Positions 1-6,605 of a stretch of DNA of 12,538 nt are shown one piece after another. Below the pieces are notes generated by a model. The model was not told where the DNA came from. It searched no databases and worked only from the letters and a program-made list of their open reading frames with translations. Position numbers and translations under genes: made by a program. The stretch's first letter is position 1. Each line of letters begins with the position of its first letter. Source of the stretch: Planctomycetota bacterium (GTDB lineage: Bacteria; Planctomycetota; UBA8742; JACQVU01); assembly GCA_016209585.1 (NCBI GenBank), contig JACQVU010000207.1, positions 1 to 12,538 of the forward strand, in the 5' to 3' direction.

Positions 1-3000
1 GCCGGTAGACCGTGCCCGCGGGCACGTCGCGGATCTTGTCTTTGCTGCGCGCGCGGCGGGCGCAGCCGTCGGGAAGGGTGAGTTCCACGAGGTTCAGGCT
101 TCCCGGCCCGCCGCCGAACAGCCCGAAGGCCGGCTCGACGTCGCCATCGCCGAAGACCACCAGTTGCGTCGCCTCGCCGCCCACGCGGTAGCAGGTCTCC
201 ACCCCCAGCCCGCCGCGGAAGGCGCCGGCGCCCGCGGAGTCGGTCAGGTACTCGTGGCGGATCAACCGGTGGGGCGTCATCTGCTCGAACATCTCGTAGT
301 CCTGATCGAGCACGCCGCCGGAAGCGTCGATCATGCCGATGTGGTCGTAGCCGTCGCAGTCCGAGGCCGCGCCCGAGCCGCCCTTCAGTCCCATGAACAG
401 GATGTCAACATAGGGGCCGCGCGCGCCGTCCAGCCCGGAGGAGAGCGAGCAGAGCAACTGGTTCCACCCCGCCGTCACGCGGGAGGGAATGGCCGGCGCC
501 AGCGCGCGGATAATAGCGTCGGCGTTCGGCGGGCAGAGGTGGTTGCCGAAGGTGGTGGCGGCGGGGAAGGCCGCGTTCAGGATCGTCCCCTCCGGAATGA
601 CCACGGAGATGGGGTCCAGCATTCCCTGGTTGTGCGGAATGTCGGGGTTCACCATCTGGAGGAAGGTGAGCACCGCCGCCGACGCGCTGGAGGTATAGGT
701 GCCGTTCACGAATCCGCCGGTCTGCGGGTCGGTGCCGGTATAGTCGAAGGTGATGCGCTCTCCTTCCACCCGGATCGTCACCCGGATGCGGTGGCGCGAA
801 CCGGCGTGTTTTCCGTCGAAGTAGACCGTGCTCTCCCCGCGGTAGACGCCGCTTGGAATCCGCCGCACCTCGCCCTCCATCATCCGGCGGGTGGACTCGA
901 ACAGCGCCCGCTGGTGGGCGCGGAACCGGGCCAGGCCGTGCTTCGCGATCAGCGTCTGCAGCCGGCGCTCGCCCACCGTGCAACTGCCCATCTCCGCCCG
1001 CATGTCGTCCTGCACCAGCGGCAAGCGGATGTTGGCGAAGATGAGGTCCCACACGTCGCGCCGCAGCACGCCGCGGTCGTAGACCTTGACGGCGGGGATG
1101 CGCAGCGCCTCCTGCCAGACCTCCGTCGCCTCCGGGTTGTAGCCCCCCCGCACCGCGCCGCCGATGTCGGCCTGATGCCCCTTGCAGGCCGCCCAGCCCA
1201 CCAACTCTTCGCCCACGAAAATGGGCTTGAACGCCGCCACGTCGTTGTTCTGGTTCCCCAGCGTGAACACGTCGTTGTGGAAGAAGATATCGCCCGGATG
1301 CACGTCGCCCTTGAACCGCTCCGCGATGTGTCGGCAGACCGGGCTGAGCGAAAAACTCAGGATCGGCAGGTTCTCGGTCTGCTCCAGCATGTTCCCTTCG
1401 GCGTCGTAGAGGCCGGTCACGAAGTCCCGCGCCTCGCAGAGAATCGGCGACCGCGTGGTCTTCTCCATCGCGATGCTCATCTCGTCCGTGATGGCCTTCA
1501 GCGCCCGGCCCAGAATCGACACCAGCACCGGGTCCACCTCCGCCCCCTCCCGCGCCGCCTCCACGGCCGCGGCCTGCCGCTCGATGAGGCAGGACCCCAG
1601 TTCGTCGACCCGCGCCCGCCACCCGGCGTCGATGAGTATGGTGGTGTCGCGCCGCTCCACCAGCGCCGGCCCCGCGATCTCGTTGCCCGCCAGCAGGCGG
1701 TGGCCGTCGTACACCGGCGCCTCGGCGAACCGGTTGAGCGCCGCGACGAAAATGTTCCGGCTTCCCTTCAGCGCCTCGCGCGGGTCGCGGCCCCCAGCGG
1801 CCAGCCGCGGCAGGTCGGGCTTGGTGGTGCGGCCCACCGACCGCACCCGCGCCGTGATCAACTCCAGCCCGGCGCCCTCGGCCTCCAGGTCGTACCCGTA
1901 CAGCCGGTTGTGCGCCCGGTGGAAGCGCGCCGCGATGGCGCCGTAGTCGCCCGTGGAAATCTCCCGCATCGTGGCCGGCACGGTGACCTCGTGGTACTGC
2001 TTCAGGTACCGGAGGTCCAGCGCCACCTGGTGTTCCATCCGCTCCGGCGACACCCCCTCGCCGGCCAGCGCCGCCGCCCCCTCGGCCGCCATTTCAGCCA
2101 CCAGCGCCTCCAGCCGGCGCGGAGGCAGGCTGGCCAGCGGGCCGACGCAGGATCGCGCGTAGTCGTGGCCCAGATCGCTTTGCAGCATTCCCTGGGCGCA
2201 GAGGATCGACGCCGTGGCCGGAACCACCACCGTGGGAATGGCCAGCTCCCCGGCGATGGCGCAGGCGTGCAGCGGCCCCGCGCCGCCGGCCACCACCAGC
2301 GGGAACTCCCGCGGGTCCAGCCCGCGCTGCACGGTGATGCGCCGCACCCCGTGCGCCATGTTGGCGCTGATCACCCGGTACATCCCCGCCGCCGCCGCGG
2401 CAAGGTCTAAACCCAGGGGGGCGGCGATATGGGTGGCGATGGCCTCCCGCGCGCGGTCCGGCGACAGGCGCAGCGCCCCGCCGGCGAAGTACTCCGGGTC
2501 CAGGTACCCCAGAACCACTTGGGCGTCGGTGCAGGTGGGCAACCGCCCGCCGCGGCCATAACAGGCCGGCCCCGGATCCGCGCCGGCGGACTGCGGCCCC
2601 ATGCGGAGCAGCCCGCCGGTGTCGATCCAGCCGATGCTGCCGCCGCCGGCGCCGATGGTGGTGATGTCGAGCATGGGCAGGGCGATGCGCAGGCGGTCGA
2701 TCTCGCCCTCGGCCTTCAACTCCACCTCGCCGTCGCGCACCAGCGAGGCGTCGAAACTGGTGCCGCCCATGTCCACCACCAGGCAACTGCGCTTGCCGTG
2801 CGGTTCGGTGAAGCACAGCCCGGCGCGCGGGCCGGCGGCCGGGCCGCTGAACAGCGTCATCGCCGGGCGCCGGCGCGTCGCCTCCGGCGAGGCCACGCCG
2901 CCGCTGGACTGCGTGATCAGCAGCGCCCCTTTGAAGCCCACGCGCACCAGTTGCCGGGTGAGGCTGGAGAGGTAGGCGTCCAGCACCGGCCCCACGTAGG

Positions 3001-3664
3001 CGTCGAGCACCGTCGTCGAGACCCGGTTGTAGAAGCGCACGGTGGGGAGCACCTCGCTGGAGACGCTCAGGAAGACGCCGGGCAATTCCTCCCGCGCGAT
3101 AGCGGCGGCGGCGCGCTCGTGCGCCGGGTTGGCGAAGGCGTTCATGAAACAGATCGCCACCGCTTGCGCGCCCTCCCGCTTGAGCGCCCGGGCCGCGTCG
3201 CGCACCGACCCCTCGTCCAGCGCCTCCACCTCCACGCCGTCGCGGTCCAGCCGGCCCCGCGCCGGCAGCCGCCGATGGCGCGGCGCCAGCGGCTCGACGT
3301 TGCGGAAGCGGTTGTTGTACTGCTCCTCGCGGATACCGCGCCGCATCTCCAGCGCGTCGCGCACCCCCTCGGTGGTGATAAGCCCGGTTTTCGCCCCGCG
3401 CCGCGTGAGCACCGCGTTGGTGGTGACGGTCGTGCCGTGGACGATCGCGCCGATCCGCGGCGTCAGCGCCGAAAGGTCCACCCCGTGCGCCCGCGCCAGT
3501 GCCGAGAGACCGTCAATCAGTCCCAGCGCCGGGTCCTGGGGGGTCGTCAGAACCTTGTACGACTCCGCGACGCCGTCCGACCGGCGCACGAACAGATCGG
3601 TGAACGTGCCGCCCACGTCGACGCCGATATCGAACGTCGCTTCCGGCGCGCGGACCGTCTTCAT
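1..3664 (-). CDS. Fused hydantoinase/5-oxoprolinase-type HyuA-HyuB protein (3' end cut by window edge)
   Basis: One open frame gives 1221 residues without a stop, read from ATG at 3664 to the left edge. Residues 1-700 are HyuA-like (ASKHA ATPase fold): DVGGTFTD at 16-23, HGTTVTTNA at 76-84, VDMGGTSFD near 297-305, IGAGGGS at 337-343 and GGAGPLHA at 460-467. From about residue 711 (DPVLVSILGRAL) it becomes HyuB-like: HPGDIFFHND at 789-798, GNQNND at 803-808 and GHQADIGG at 829-836, whose His/Asp residues are plausible metal ligands. Family members couple ATP hydrolysis to opening of 5-oxoproline or hydantoin rings, or to carboxylation of ketones. Fusion in this order matches eukaryotic 5-oxoprolinase (about 1290 residues), so some 50-70 residues are probably missing here. 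The purine-rich AAGGAAGAGG just before the ATG is a good ribosome site. The start overlaps the upstream gene's stop (ATGA), implying translational coupling. Substrate unknown; cytoplasmic. Confidence 0.9.
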   Translation of the reverse strand, partial: MKTVRAPEATFDIGVDVGGTFTDLFVRRSDGVAESYKVLTTPQDPALGLIDGLSALARAHGVDLSALTPRIGAIVHGTTVTTNAVLTRRGAKTGLITTEGVRDALEMRRGIREEQYNNRFRNVEPLAPRHRRLPARGRLDRDGVEVEALDEGSVRDAARALKREGAQAVAICFMNAFANPAHERAAAAIAREELPGVFLSVSSEVLPTVRFYNRVSTTVLDAYVGPVLDAYLSSLTRQLVRVGFKGALLITQSSGGVASPEATRRRPAMTLFSGPAAGPRAGLCFTEPHGKRSCLVVDMGGTSFDASLVRDGEVELKAEGEIDRLRIALPMLDITTIGAGGGSIGWIDTGGLLRMGPQSAGADPGPACYGRGGRLPTCTDAQVVLGYLDPEYFAGGALRLSPDRAREAIATHIAAPLGLDLAAAAAGMYRVISANMAHGVRRITVQRGLDPREFPLVVAGGAGPLHACAIAGELAIPTVVVPATASILCAQGMLQSDLGHDYARSCVGPLASLPPRRLEALVAEMAAEGAAALAGEGVSPERMEHQVALDLRYLKQYHEVTVPATMREISTGDYGAIAARFHRAHNRLYGYDLEAEGAGLELITARVRSVGRTTKPDLPRLAAGGRDPREALKGSRNIFVAALNRFAEAPVYDGHRLLAGNEIAGPALVERRDTTILIDAGWRARVDELGSCLIERQAAAVEAAREGAEVDPVLVSILGRALKAITDEMSIAMEKTTRSPILCEARDFVTGLYDAEGNMLEQTENLPILSFSLSPVCRHIAERFKGDVHPGDIFFHNDVFTLGNQNNDVAAFKPIFVGEELVGWAACKGHQADIGGAVRGGYNPEATEVWQEALRIPAVKVYDRGVLRRDVWDLIFANIRLPLVQDDMRAEMGSCTVGERRLQTLIAKHGLARFRAHQRALFESTRRMMEGEVRRIPSGVYRGESTVYFDGKHAGSRHRIRVTIRVEGERITFDYTGTDPQTGGFVNGTYTSSASAAVLTFLQMVNPDIPHNQGMLDPISVVIPEGTILNAAFPAATTFGNHLCPPNADAIIRALAPAIPSRVTAGWNQLLCSLSSGLDGARGPYVDILFMGLKGGSGAASDCDGYDHIGMIDASGGVLDQDYEMFEQMTPHRLIRHEYLTDSAGAGAFRGGLGVETCYRVGGEATQLVVFGDGDVEPAFGLFGGGPGSLNLVELTLPDGCARRARSKDKIRDVPAGTVYR

Positions 3665-4194
3665 TCCTCTTCCTTGCCGGCCGACGCCGGTTTCCGCGAC
3701 GCGCCGCCCTCCCAGAACCGCCGCAGGCAGCAGGAGCCGCCGCTGGGCAGCGCCTCCAGCGTCTCGACCCGCACCTCTGTTCCCAGCGCGCGGTTGATCT
3801 CCGCCACCACGCTCTGGAACCAGCGGTCGCAACCGGGTTGGTCCTCTTCGAGCAGCCCCTGCGCGCGGTGCCATTCGAGCCACGGGCAGGCCCGGTGGCG
3901 CACGAAGGCCTCGCCCGCGTCGCGCCCCGGCTCCGCGCGCGCCTCTTCCCCCATGCAGCGGCTCGACCACGCGATGCTCGCCGCGATCTGCGCCGCCAGC
4001 GGCTTCGCGCGGTCCACGCGCTTGAGATAGGCCCCGGCCGTGTCGCGACCGGTGACTTCCCACATGCGACTCACCACCGCCGACGGGTCCACGCCGGGGC
4101 AAACCTCCCGCACGGCCTGGCGCCAGAGAAAGTGCTGCGCCCGCGTGATCTGGCAGAGCGCCGCGAACCGCTGTTTCAGGGGAACATCCGCCAT
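3661..4194 (-). CDS. Small Cys-containing protein, L-2-amino-thiazoline-4-carboxylate hydrolase-like
   Basis: This 177-residue protein lies directly upstream of the HyuA-HyuB gene and shares ATGA with it. I chose ATG at 4194 (MADVPLKQRF) because the sequence further upstream in the same frame is basic, low-complexity and leader-like. The C-terminal half holds CPWLEWHR at 103-110, a Cys at 122 in an acidic/Gly context, and SGGSCCLRRF at 151-160. This recalls the pattern of the ATC hydrolase family: Cys-Pro near the middle, a central Cys, then a Gly-x-x-Cys-x-x-x-Phe strand near the end. In Pseudomonas that enzyme opens 2-aminothiazoline-4-carboxylate to N-carbamoyl-cysteine, a ring-opening chemistry that fits the hydantoinase-like neighbour. 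The family call is by eye. It could instead be an accessory or metal-handling subunit of the HyuAB enzyme. No signal peptide or membrane segment is seen, and no clear ribosome site precedes the chosen start. That it is a real gene is fairly sure; the function is not. Confidence 0.65.
   Translation of the reverse strand: MADVPLKQRFAALCQITRAQHFLWRQAVREVCPGVDPSAVVSRMWEVTGRDTAGAYLKRVDRAKPLAAQIAASIAWSSRCMGEEARAEPGRDAGEAFVRHRACPWLEWHRAQGLLEEDQPGCDRWFQSVVAEINRALGTEVRVETLEALPSGGSCCLRRFWEGGASRKPASAGKEEE
3665..3675 (-). promoter_or_regulatory. Ribosome binding site of the HyuA-HyuB gene
   Basis: Read on the minus strand, AAGGAAGAGGA lies immediately before the ATG at 3664 and inside the last codons of the upstream hydrolase-like gene. 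It supports this start and, with the ATGA overlap, coupled translation of the two genes. Confidence 0.6.
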
Positions 4195-4433
4195 GGCTGG
4201 TGGTCGCCCGGAAGCGGCTCCACTCTTTCGGGGCCGCGCACCCTGAGCGTACGACCGGCCGGCGCGTCGTTCCAGTGAAATGAATCTGGACCTCTCCACA
4301 CCTTCACGTCCGTAATTCCGCAAAGGCGGGGGCCAAGACGCCAGTTACTGGCCGCGCCGTCGTTTGGGACTACAATGGTAACGGTTCCGGCGCGAGGCCA
4401 CGCCCCTCCGGGGGAACGGGAGACCCTGCCCTT

Positions 4434-5849
4434 ATGAGTGAAGACCTCAAGGAAGCGTGCGGTCTCTTCGGCGTCTTCGGCGAGAGCGGCGGGGCGGCCG
4501 CCGAGAAGACCTATCTCGGCCTCTTCTCGCTCCAGCACCGGGGGCAGGAGTCGGCCGGCATCTGCGCGCGGGTGGACGGCCGCCTTCAGGTGAGCGTCTC
4601 CATGGGGCTGGTGGCCGAGGCGTTCCCCAAGGAGCGGCTCGACAAACTTCGCTCCGACTGCGCCATCGGCCACGTGCGCTATTCCACGGCCGGGAGCAGC
4701 ACGCTGAACAACGCCCAGCCGATGCTGGTGGACACCGCGGGCGGGCAGATCGCGGTGGCGCACAACGGCAACCTCACGAACGGCCACATCCTGCGGGGGG
4801 AGTTCGAGGCCCACGGCTCTATTTTCCGGTCCACGAGCGACACCGAGACGATCCTGCACATGCTCGCCCAGCCCCACGTCGTGCAGGCTGGGGAAGAGGG
4901 TTTCGCGGAGGTCTGCCGGCGGATCCAGGGGGCTTTCTCACTCCTGTTCCTGACGCCGGAGAAGATGATCGCGGTGCGGGACCCGCACGGGTTCCGGCCG
5001 CTCTCCATCGGGGTTTCAGGAACGATCGTGAAGACCTATTGTTTCGCGTCGGAGACCTGCGCCTTCGCGCTGATCGGCGCGACCCACGAGGGCGACGTGC
5101 AGCCCGGTGAGATGGTGGTCGTCGACGGGAAAGAGATGCGGCGCGTGCGGTACGCCGACACGGCGCGGCCGCGCCACTGCGTGTTCGAGCACGTCTACTT
5201 CTCGCGGCCCGATTCGGTGGTCTTCGGCGACAACGTCCACGCCGTGCGCCTGGCCATGGGCCGGCGGCTGGCGCGCGAGCACCCCGTGGCCGCCGACGTG
5301 GTGATCGCCGTGCCGGACTCCGGCAACGACGCCGCCATCGGCTACTCCATGGAGTCGGGCATTCCCTTCGACACCGGCTTCATCCGCAACCACTACGTGG
5401 GGCGCACCTTCCTCAAGCCCCGGGACGAGGACCGCACCCGCGGCGTGGACCTGAAACTGAACGTGGTGAACGAGGTCGTGGCCGGCCGGCGCGTGGTCTG
5501 CGTCGACGACTCCATCGTCCGCGGCCACACCGCCCTCCGGCGCGTCCGCGCGCTCAAACAGGCCGGCGCGCGCGAGGTGCACCTGCGCGTGTCGTCTCCG
5601 CCGGTCCGCAACCCCTGTTACTACGGCATCGACTTCCCCACCCGCTCGGAACTGGTGGCGGCCAACAAGTCGGTCGACGACATCCGCGCCTACCTGCAGA
5701 TCGACTCGCTGGGATACCTGTCGCTGGAAGGCATGCTCGCCACCGTGTCGGCCAAGCCGGAGCACTATTGCACGGCCTGTTACACCGGCGACTATCCCCT
5801 CCCGCTGGCCGGTGAACGCGAGTACCTGCGCAGCCGGACGCGGAAGTAA
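4434..5849 (+). CDS. purF: Amidophosphoribosyltransferase (glutamine PRPP amidotransferase)
   Basis: PurF makes 5-phosphoribosylamine from PRPP and glutamine, the first committed step of purine synthesis. The 471-residue protein has the usual length. After a short propeptide comes Cys9 in EACGLFGVFG, which becomes the N-terminal nucleophile once residues 1-8 are removed. Glutaminase-domain motifs follow: SLQHRGQESAGI (32-43), GHVRYSTAGSS (79-89), AHNGNL (109-114), RSTSDTE (132-138) and DPHGFRPL (183-190). The phosphoribosyltransferase loop is VVCVDDSIVRGHT (354-366). Cys249, Cys395, Cys446 and Cys449 sit where the Bacillus-type enzyme binds its 4Fe-4S cluster, so this is the Fe-S, propeptide-bearing class rather than the E. 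coli class. GGGAG at 4418-4422 lies 11 nt before the ATG. The gene is divergent from the hydrolase-like gene across 239 bp. No other pur gene is in the window. Confidence 0.98.
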   Translation: MSEDLKEACGLFGVFGESGGAAAEKTYLGLFSLQHRGQESAGICARVDGRLQVSVSMGLVAEAFPKERLDKLRSDCAIGHVRYSTAGSSTLNNAQPMLVDTAGGQIAVAHNGNLTNGHILRGEFEAHGSIFRSTSDTETILHMLAQPHVVQAGEEGFAEVCRRIQGAFSLLFLTPEKMIAVRDPHGFRPLSIGVSGTIVKTYCFASETCAFALIGATHEGDVQPGEMVVVDGKEMRRVRYADTARPRHCVFEHVYFSRPDSVVFGDNVHAVRLAMGRRLAREHPVAADVVIAVPDSGNDAAIGYSMESGIPFDTGFIRNHYVGRTFLKPRDEDRTRGVDLKLNVVNEVVAGRRVVCVDDSIVRGHTALRRVRALKQAGAREVHLRVSSPPVRNPCYYGIDFPTRSELVAANKSVDDIRAYLQIDSLGYLSLEGMLATVSAKPEHYCTACYTGDYPLPLAGEREYLRSRTRK

Positions 5850-5913
5850 GAGCCTGTTTCAGCAGGTGCTTCGTCGGCGGCGGACGAGCGAGGGGGCCGG
5901 AAACGAGAAGCCC

Positions 5914-5950
5914 CGAAACGCCCGTATTATTGGAGAAATACGACGTTTCG
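5914..5950 (+). repeat. Interrupted inverted repeat (hairpin) downstream of purF
   Basis: CGAAACG (5914-5920) pairs with CGTTTCG (5944-5950), and CGTATT (5923-5928) pairs with AATACG (5937-5942). The two stems are separated by CC on one side and a single A on the other, around the 8-nt loop ATTGGAGA. That makes 13 base pairs starting 64 nt after the purF stop. No T tract follows, so it is not a classical intrinsic terminator. It could be an mRNA 3' stabiliser, a Rho-linked structure, a protein-binding site or a dispersed palindromic element. Confidence 0.55.
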
Positions 5951-6008
5951 CGGCGACGACAATCCTGTCCATCCGGAACATCCATGTCGGCCCGCTGCAT
6001 CTCGGTGG

Positions 6009-6025
6009 GGCGCGCCGTGCGCGCC
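6009..6025 (+). terminator. Possible terminator hairpin for purF
   Basis: GGCGCGC (6009-6015) and GCGCGCC (6019-6025) form a perfect 7-bp all-GC stem around the 3-nt loop CGT. The next 16 bases are only moderately T-rich (7 T) with no continuous T run, so termination is possible but not certain. It lies 160 nt past the purF stop and, being nearly symmetric, could act on either strand. Confidence 0.35.
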
Positions 6026-6149
6026 GATTGATGTTGAGGTTACCCCAGAGAAGAACCCCATTCAACTCAACCAAAAAAAATCGGTGTCCCCGTCGCTCAC
6101 GCGGGCGGCTCTCCCGTGCTGCGATCGTCGCGATATCGGACATGCACTC

Positions 6150-6174
6150 TCGGCCGGTGGCATCGAGCGGCCGA
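6150..6174. promoter_or_regulatory. Candidate antitoxin operator (inverted repeat)
   Basis: TCGGCCG (6150-6156) and CGGCCGA (6168-6174) are a perfect 7-bp inverted repeat with centres 18 bp apart, ending 18 nt before the antitoxin ATG. AbrB/VapB-type antitoxins commonly bind inverted repeats over their own promoter, so autoregulation here is a reasonable inference. CGGCCG is self-complementary and easily arises by chance in GC-rich DNA, so confidence is low. Confidence 0.3.
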
Positions 6175-6192
6175 TCTTCTTACACTGGTGGT

Positions 6193-6405
6193 ATGGATAC
6201 CAACGTCGTCACCCTGTCGCCCAAATACCAGGTGGTCATCCCGCTGGCGGTGCGGCGAGCGCTCGGGCTGAAACCGGGCGAGAAACTGCGCGTTTTCCCC
6301 TACGCCGGGCGCGTGGAGATGATCGTCGTGCGTCCGGTCAAGGAGATGCGCGGCGCCCTGCGCGGCTTGGACACGCGACTCGACCGCGAGAGGGACCGCC
6401 CGTGA
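6193..6405 (+). CDS. vapB: AbrB/MazE-family antitoxin, VapB-type
   Basis: The 70-residue protein starts MDTNVVTLSPKYQVVIP, continues through RRALGLKPGEKLRVF (21-35), and ends in a charged Arg/Asp/Glu tail. This is the swapped-hairpin AbrB DNA-binding fold: a strand, the K/R-x-Q-V-V/T-I-P motif, a helix with R-x-x-L-G-L-x-P-G, then closing strands. The tail after about residue 50 would normally wrap around and block a cognate PIN toxin. GGTGG at 6187-6191 serves as ribosome site. The stop overlaps the start of the next frame (GTGA at 6402-6405), the usual vapBC arrangement. That toxin is broken, so this is now an orphan antitoxin, possibly kept as a repressor, as an anti-toxin for a related system elsewhere, or simply decaying. 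The family is clear; its present role is unknown. Confidence 0.85.
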   Translation: MDTNVVTLSPKYQVVIPLAVRRALGLKPGEKLRVFPYAGRVEMIVVRPVKEMRGALRGLDTRLDRERDRP

Positions 6406-6605
6406 CCGACCGCAACGTGGTGGATTCGTCGGCGTGGCTGGAGCACCTCGTCGGCGCCAGCCGCGCCCGGCTGTTCGCGACGGCGATCGAGGACACGAAC
6501 CGGCTGGTCGTTCCCGTCATCTGCCTGGCCGAGGTCTTGAAGACTGACTCTCCGCCCCCGACGACCGCGAACCGCGCCCATGGGCAAACCGACCGGGTTC
6601 CTTGA
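6402..6605 (+). pseudogene. vapC: Truncated VapC-type PIN-domain toxin
   Basis: Starting at GTG 6402, overlapping the antitoxin stop and preceded by GAGAGGGA, the frame reads MTDRNVVDSSAWLEHL, continues through RLFATAIEDTNRLVVPVICLAEVLK, then turns into an unrelated Pro/Thr-rich tail and stops at 6605. The first 47 residues match the N-terminus of VapC PIN ribonucleases, including the first active-site acid (Asp8) and the second (Glu44). Intact members have about 130 residues and need two more Asp residues in the missing C-terminal half, so this product should not cut RNA. Recognisable sequence ends near 6542. The remaining 60-odd bases run into gltD, overlapping its first 26 bases. Because gltD is intact right after the break, a deletion explains this better than a frameshift. 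A short peptide may still be made. Confidence 0.8.

Larger units (their letters stand above)
5850..6192 (+). other. Intergenic region with several hairpins between purF and the antitoxin gene
   Basis: This 343-bp stretch carries no convincing gene. Its reading frames show no recognisable motif. It is locally less GC-rich than its flanks, including a run of eight A at 6073-6080. It contains an interrupted long hairpin (5914-5950), a compact GC hairpin (6009-6025), a cluster of short palindromes (CGATCG 6122-6127, TCGCGA 6128-6133, CGATATCG 6131-6138) and an inverted repeat just before the antitoxin start (6150-6174). Together these suggest purF termination signals and antitoxin operators. Confidence 0.6.

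Noticed and set aside
164..2410. Long plus-strand open frame of 748 codons opposite the hydantoinase gene
   Set aside because: It runs in codon register with the real minus-strand gene. Its translation is rich in Arg, His, Ala, Val and Gln with no motif, typical of the antisense of GC-rich coding DNA.
2429..4030. Plus-strand open frame of 533 codons
   Set aside because: Antisense register of the same fused gene, extending over the hydrolase-like gene; no recognisable domain.
4251..4270. Inverted repeat ACGAC/GTCGT in the divergent hydrolase-purF gap as an operator
   Set aside because: Only 5-bp arms around a self-complementary GC core; easily expected by chance at this GC content. It does not resemble the E. 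coli PurR box.
4371..4376. TACAAT as a -10 box for purF
   Set aside because: It is a fair match, but no acceptable -35 sits 16-18 bp upstream and no extended -10 is present, so I do not call a promoter.
6033..6080. GTTGAG/CTCAAC repeat followed by eight A as a terminator
   Set aside because: The A run follows the hairpin on the plus strand. On the minus strand the T run comes before the stem, so neither orientation gives an intrinsic terminator. The stem is also imperfect with a long loop.
6544..6605. Frameshift rather than deletion in the PIN toxin
   Set aside because: The missing half of about 80 residues would have to overlap conserved gltD coding sequence, and no other frame there shows PIN motifs.
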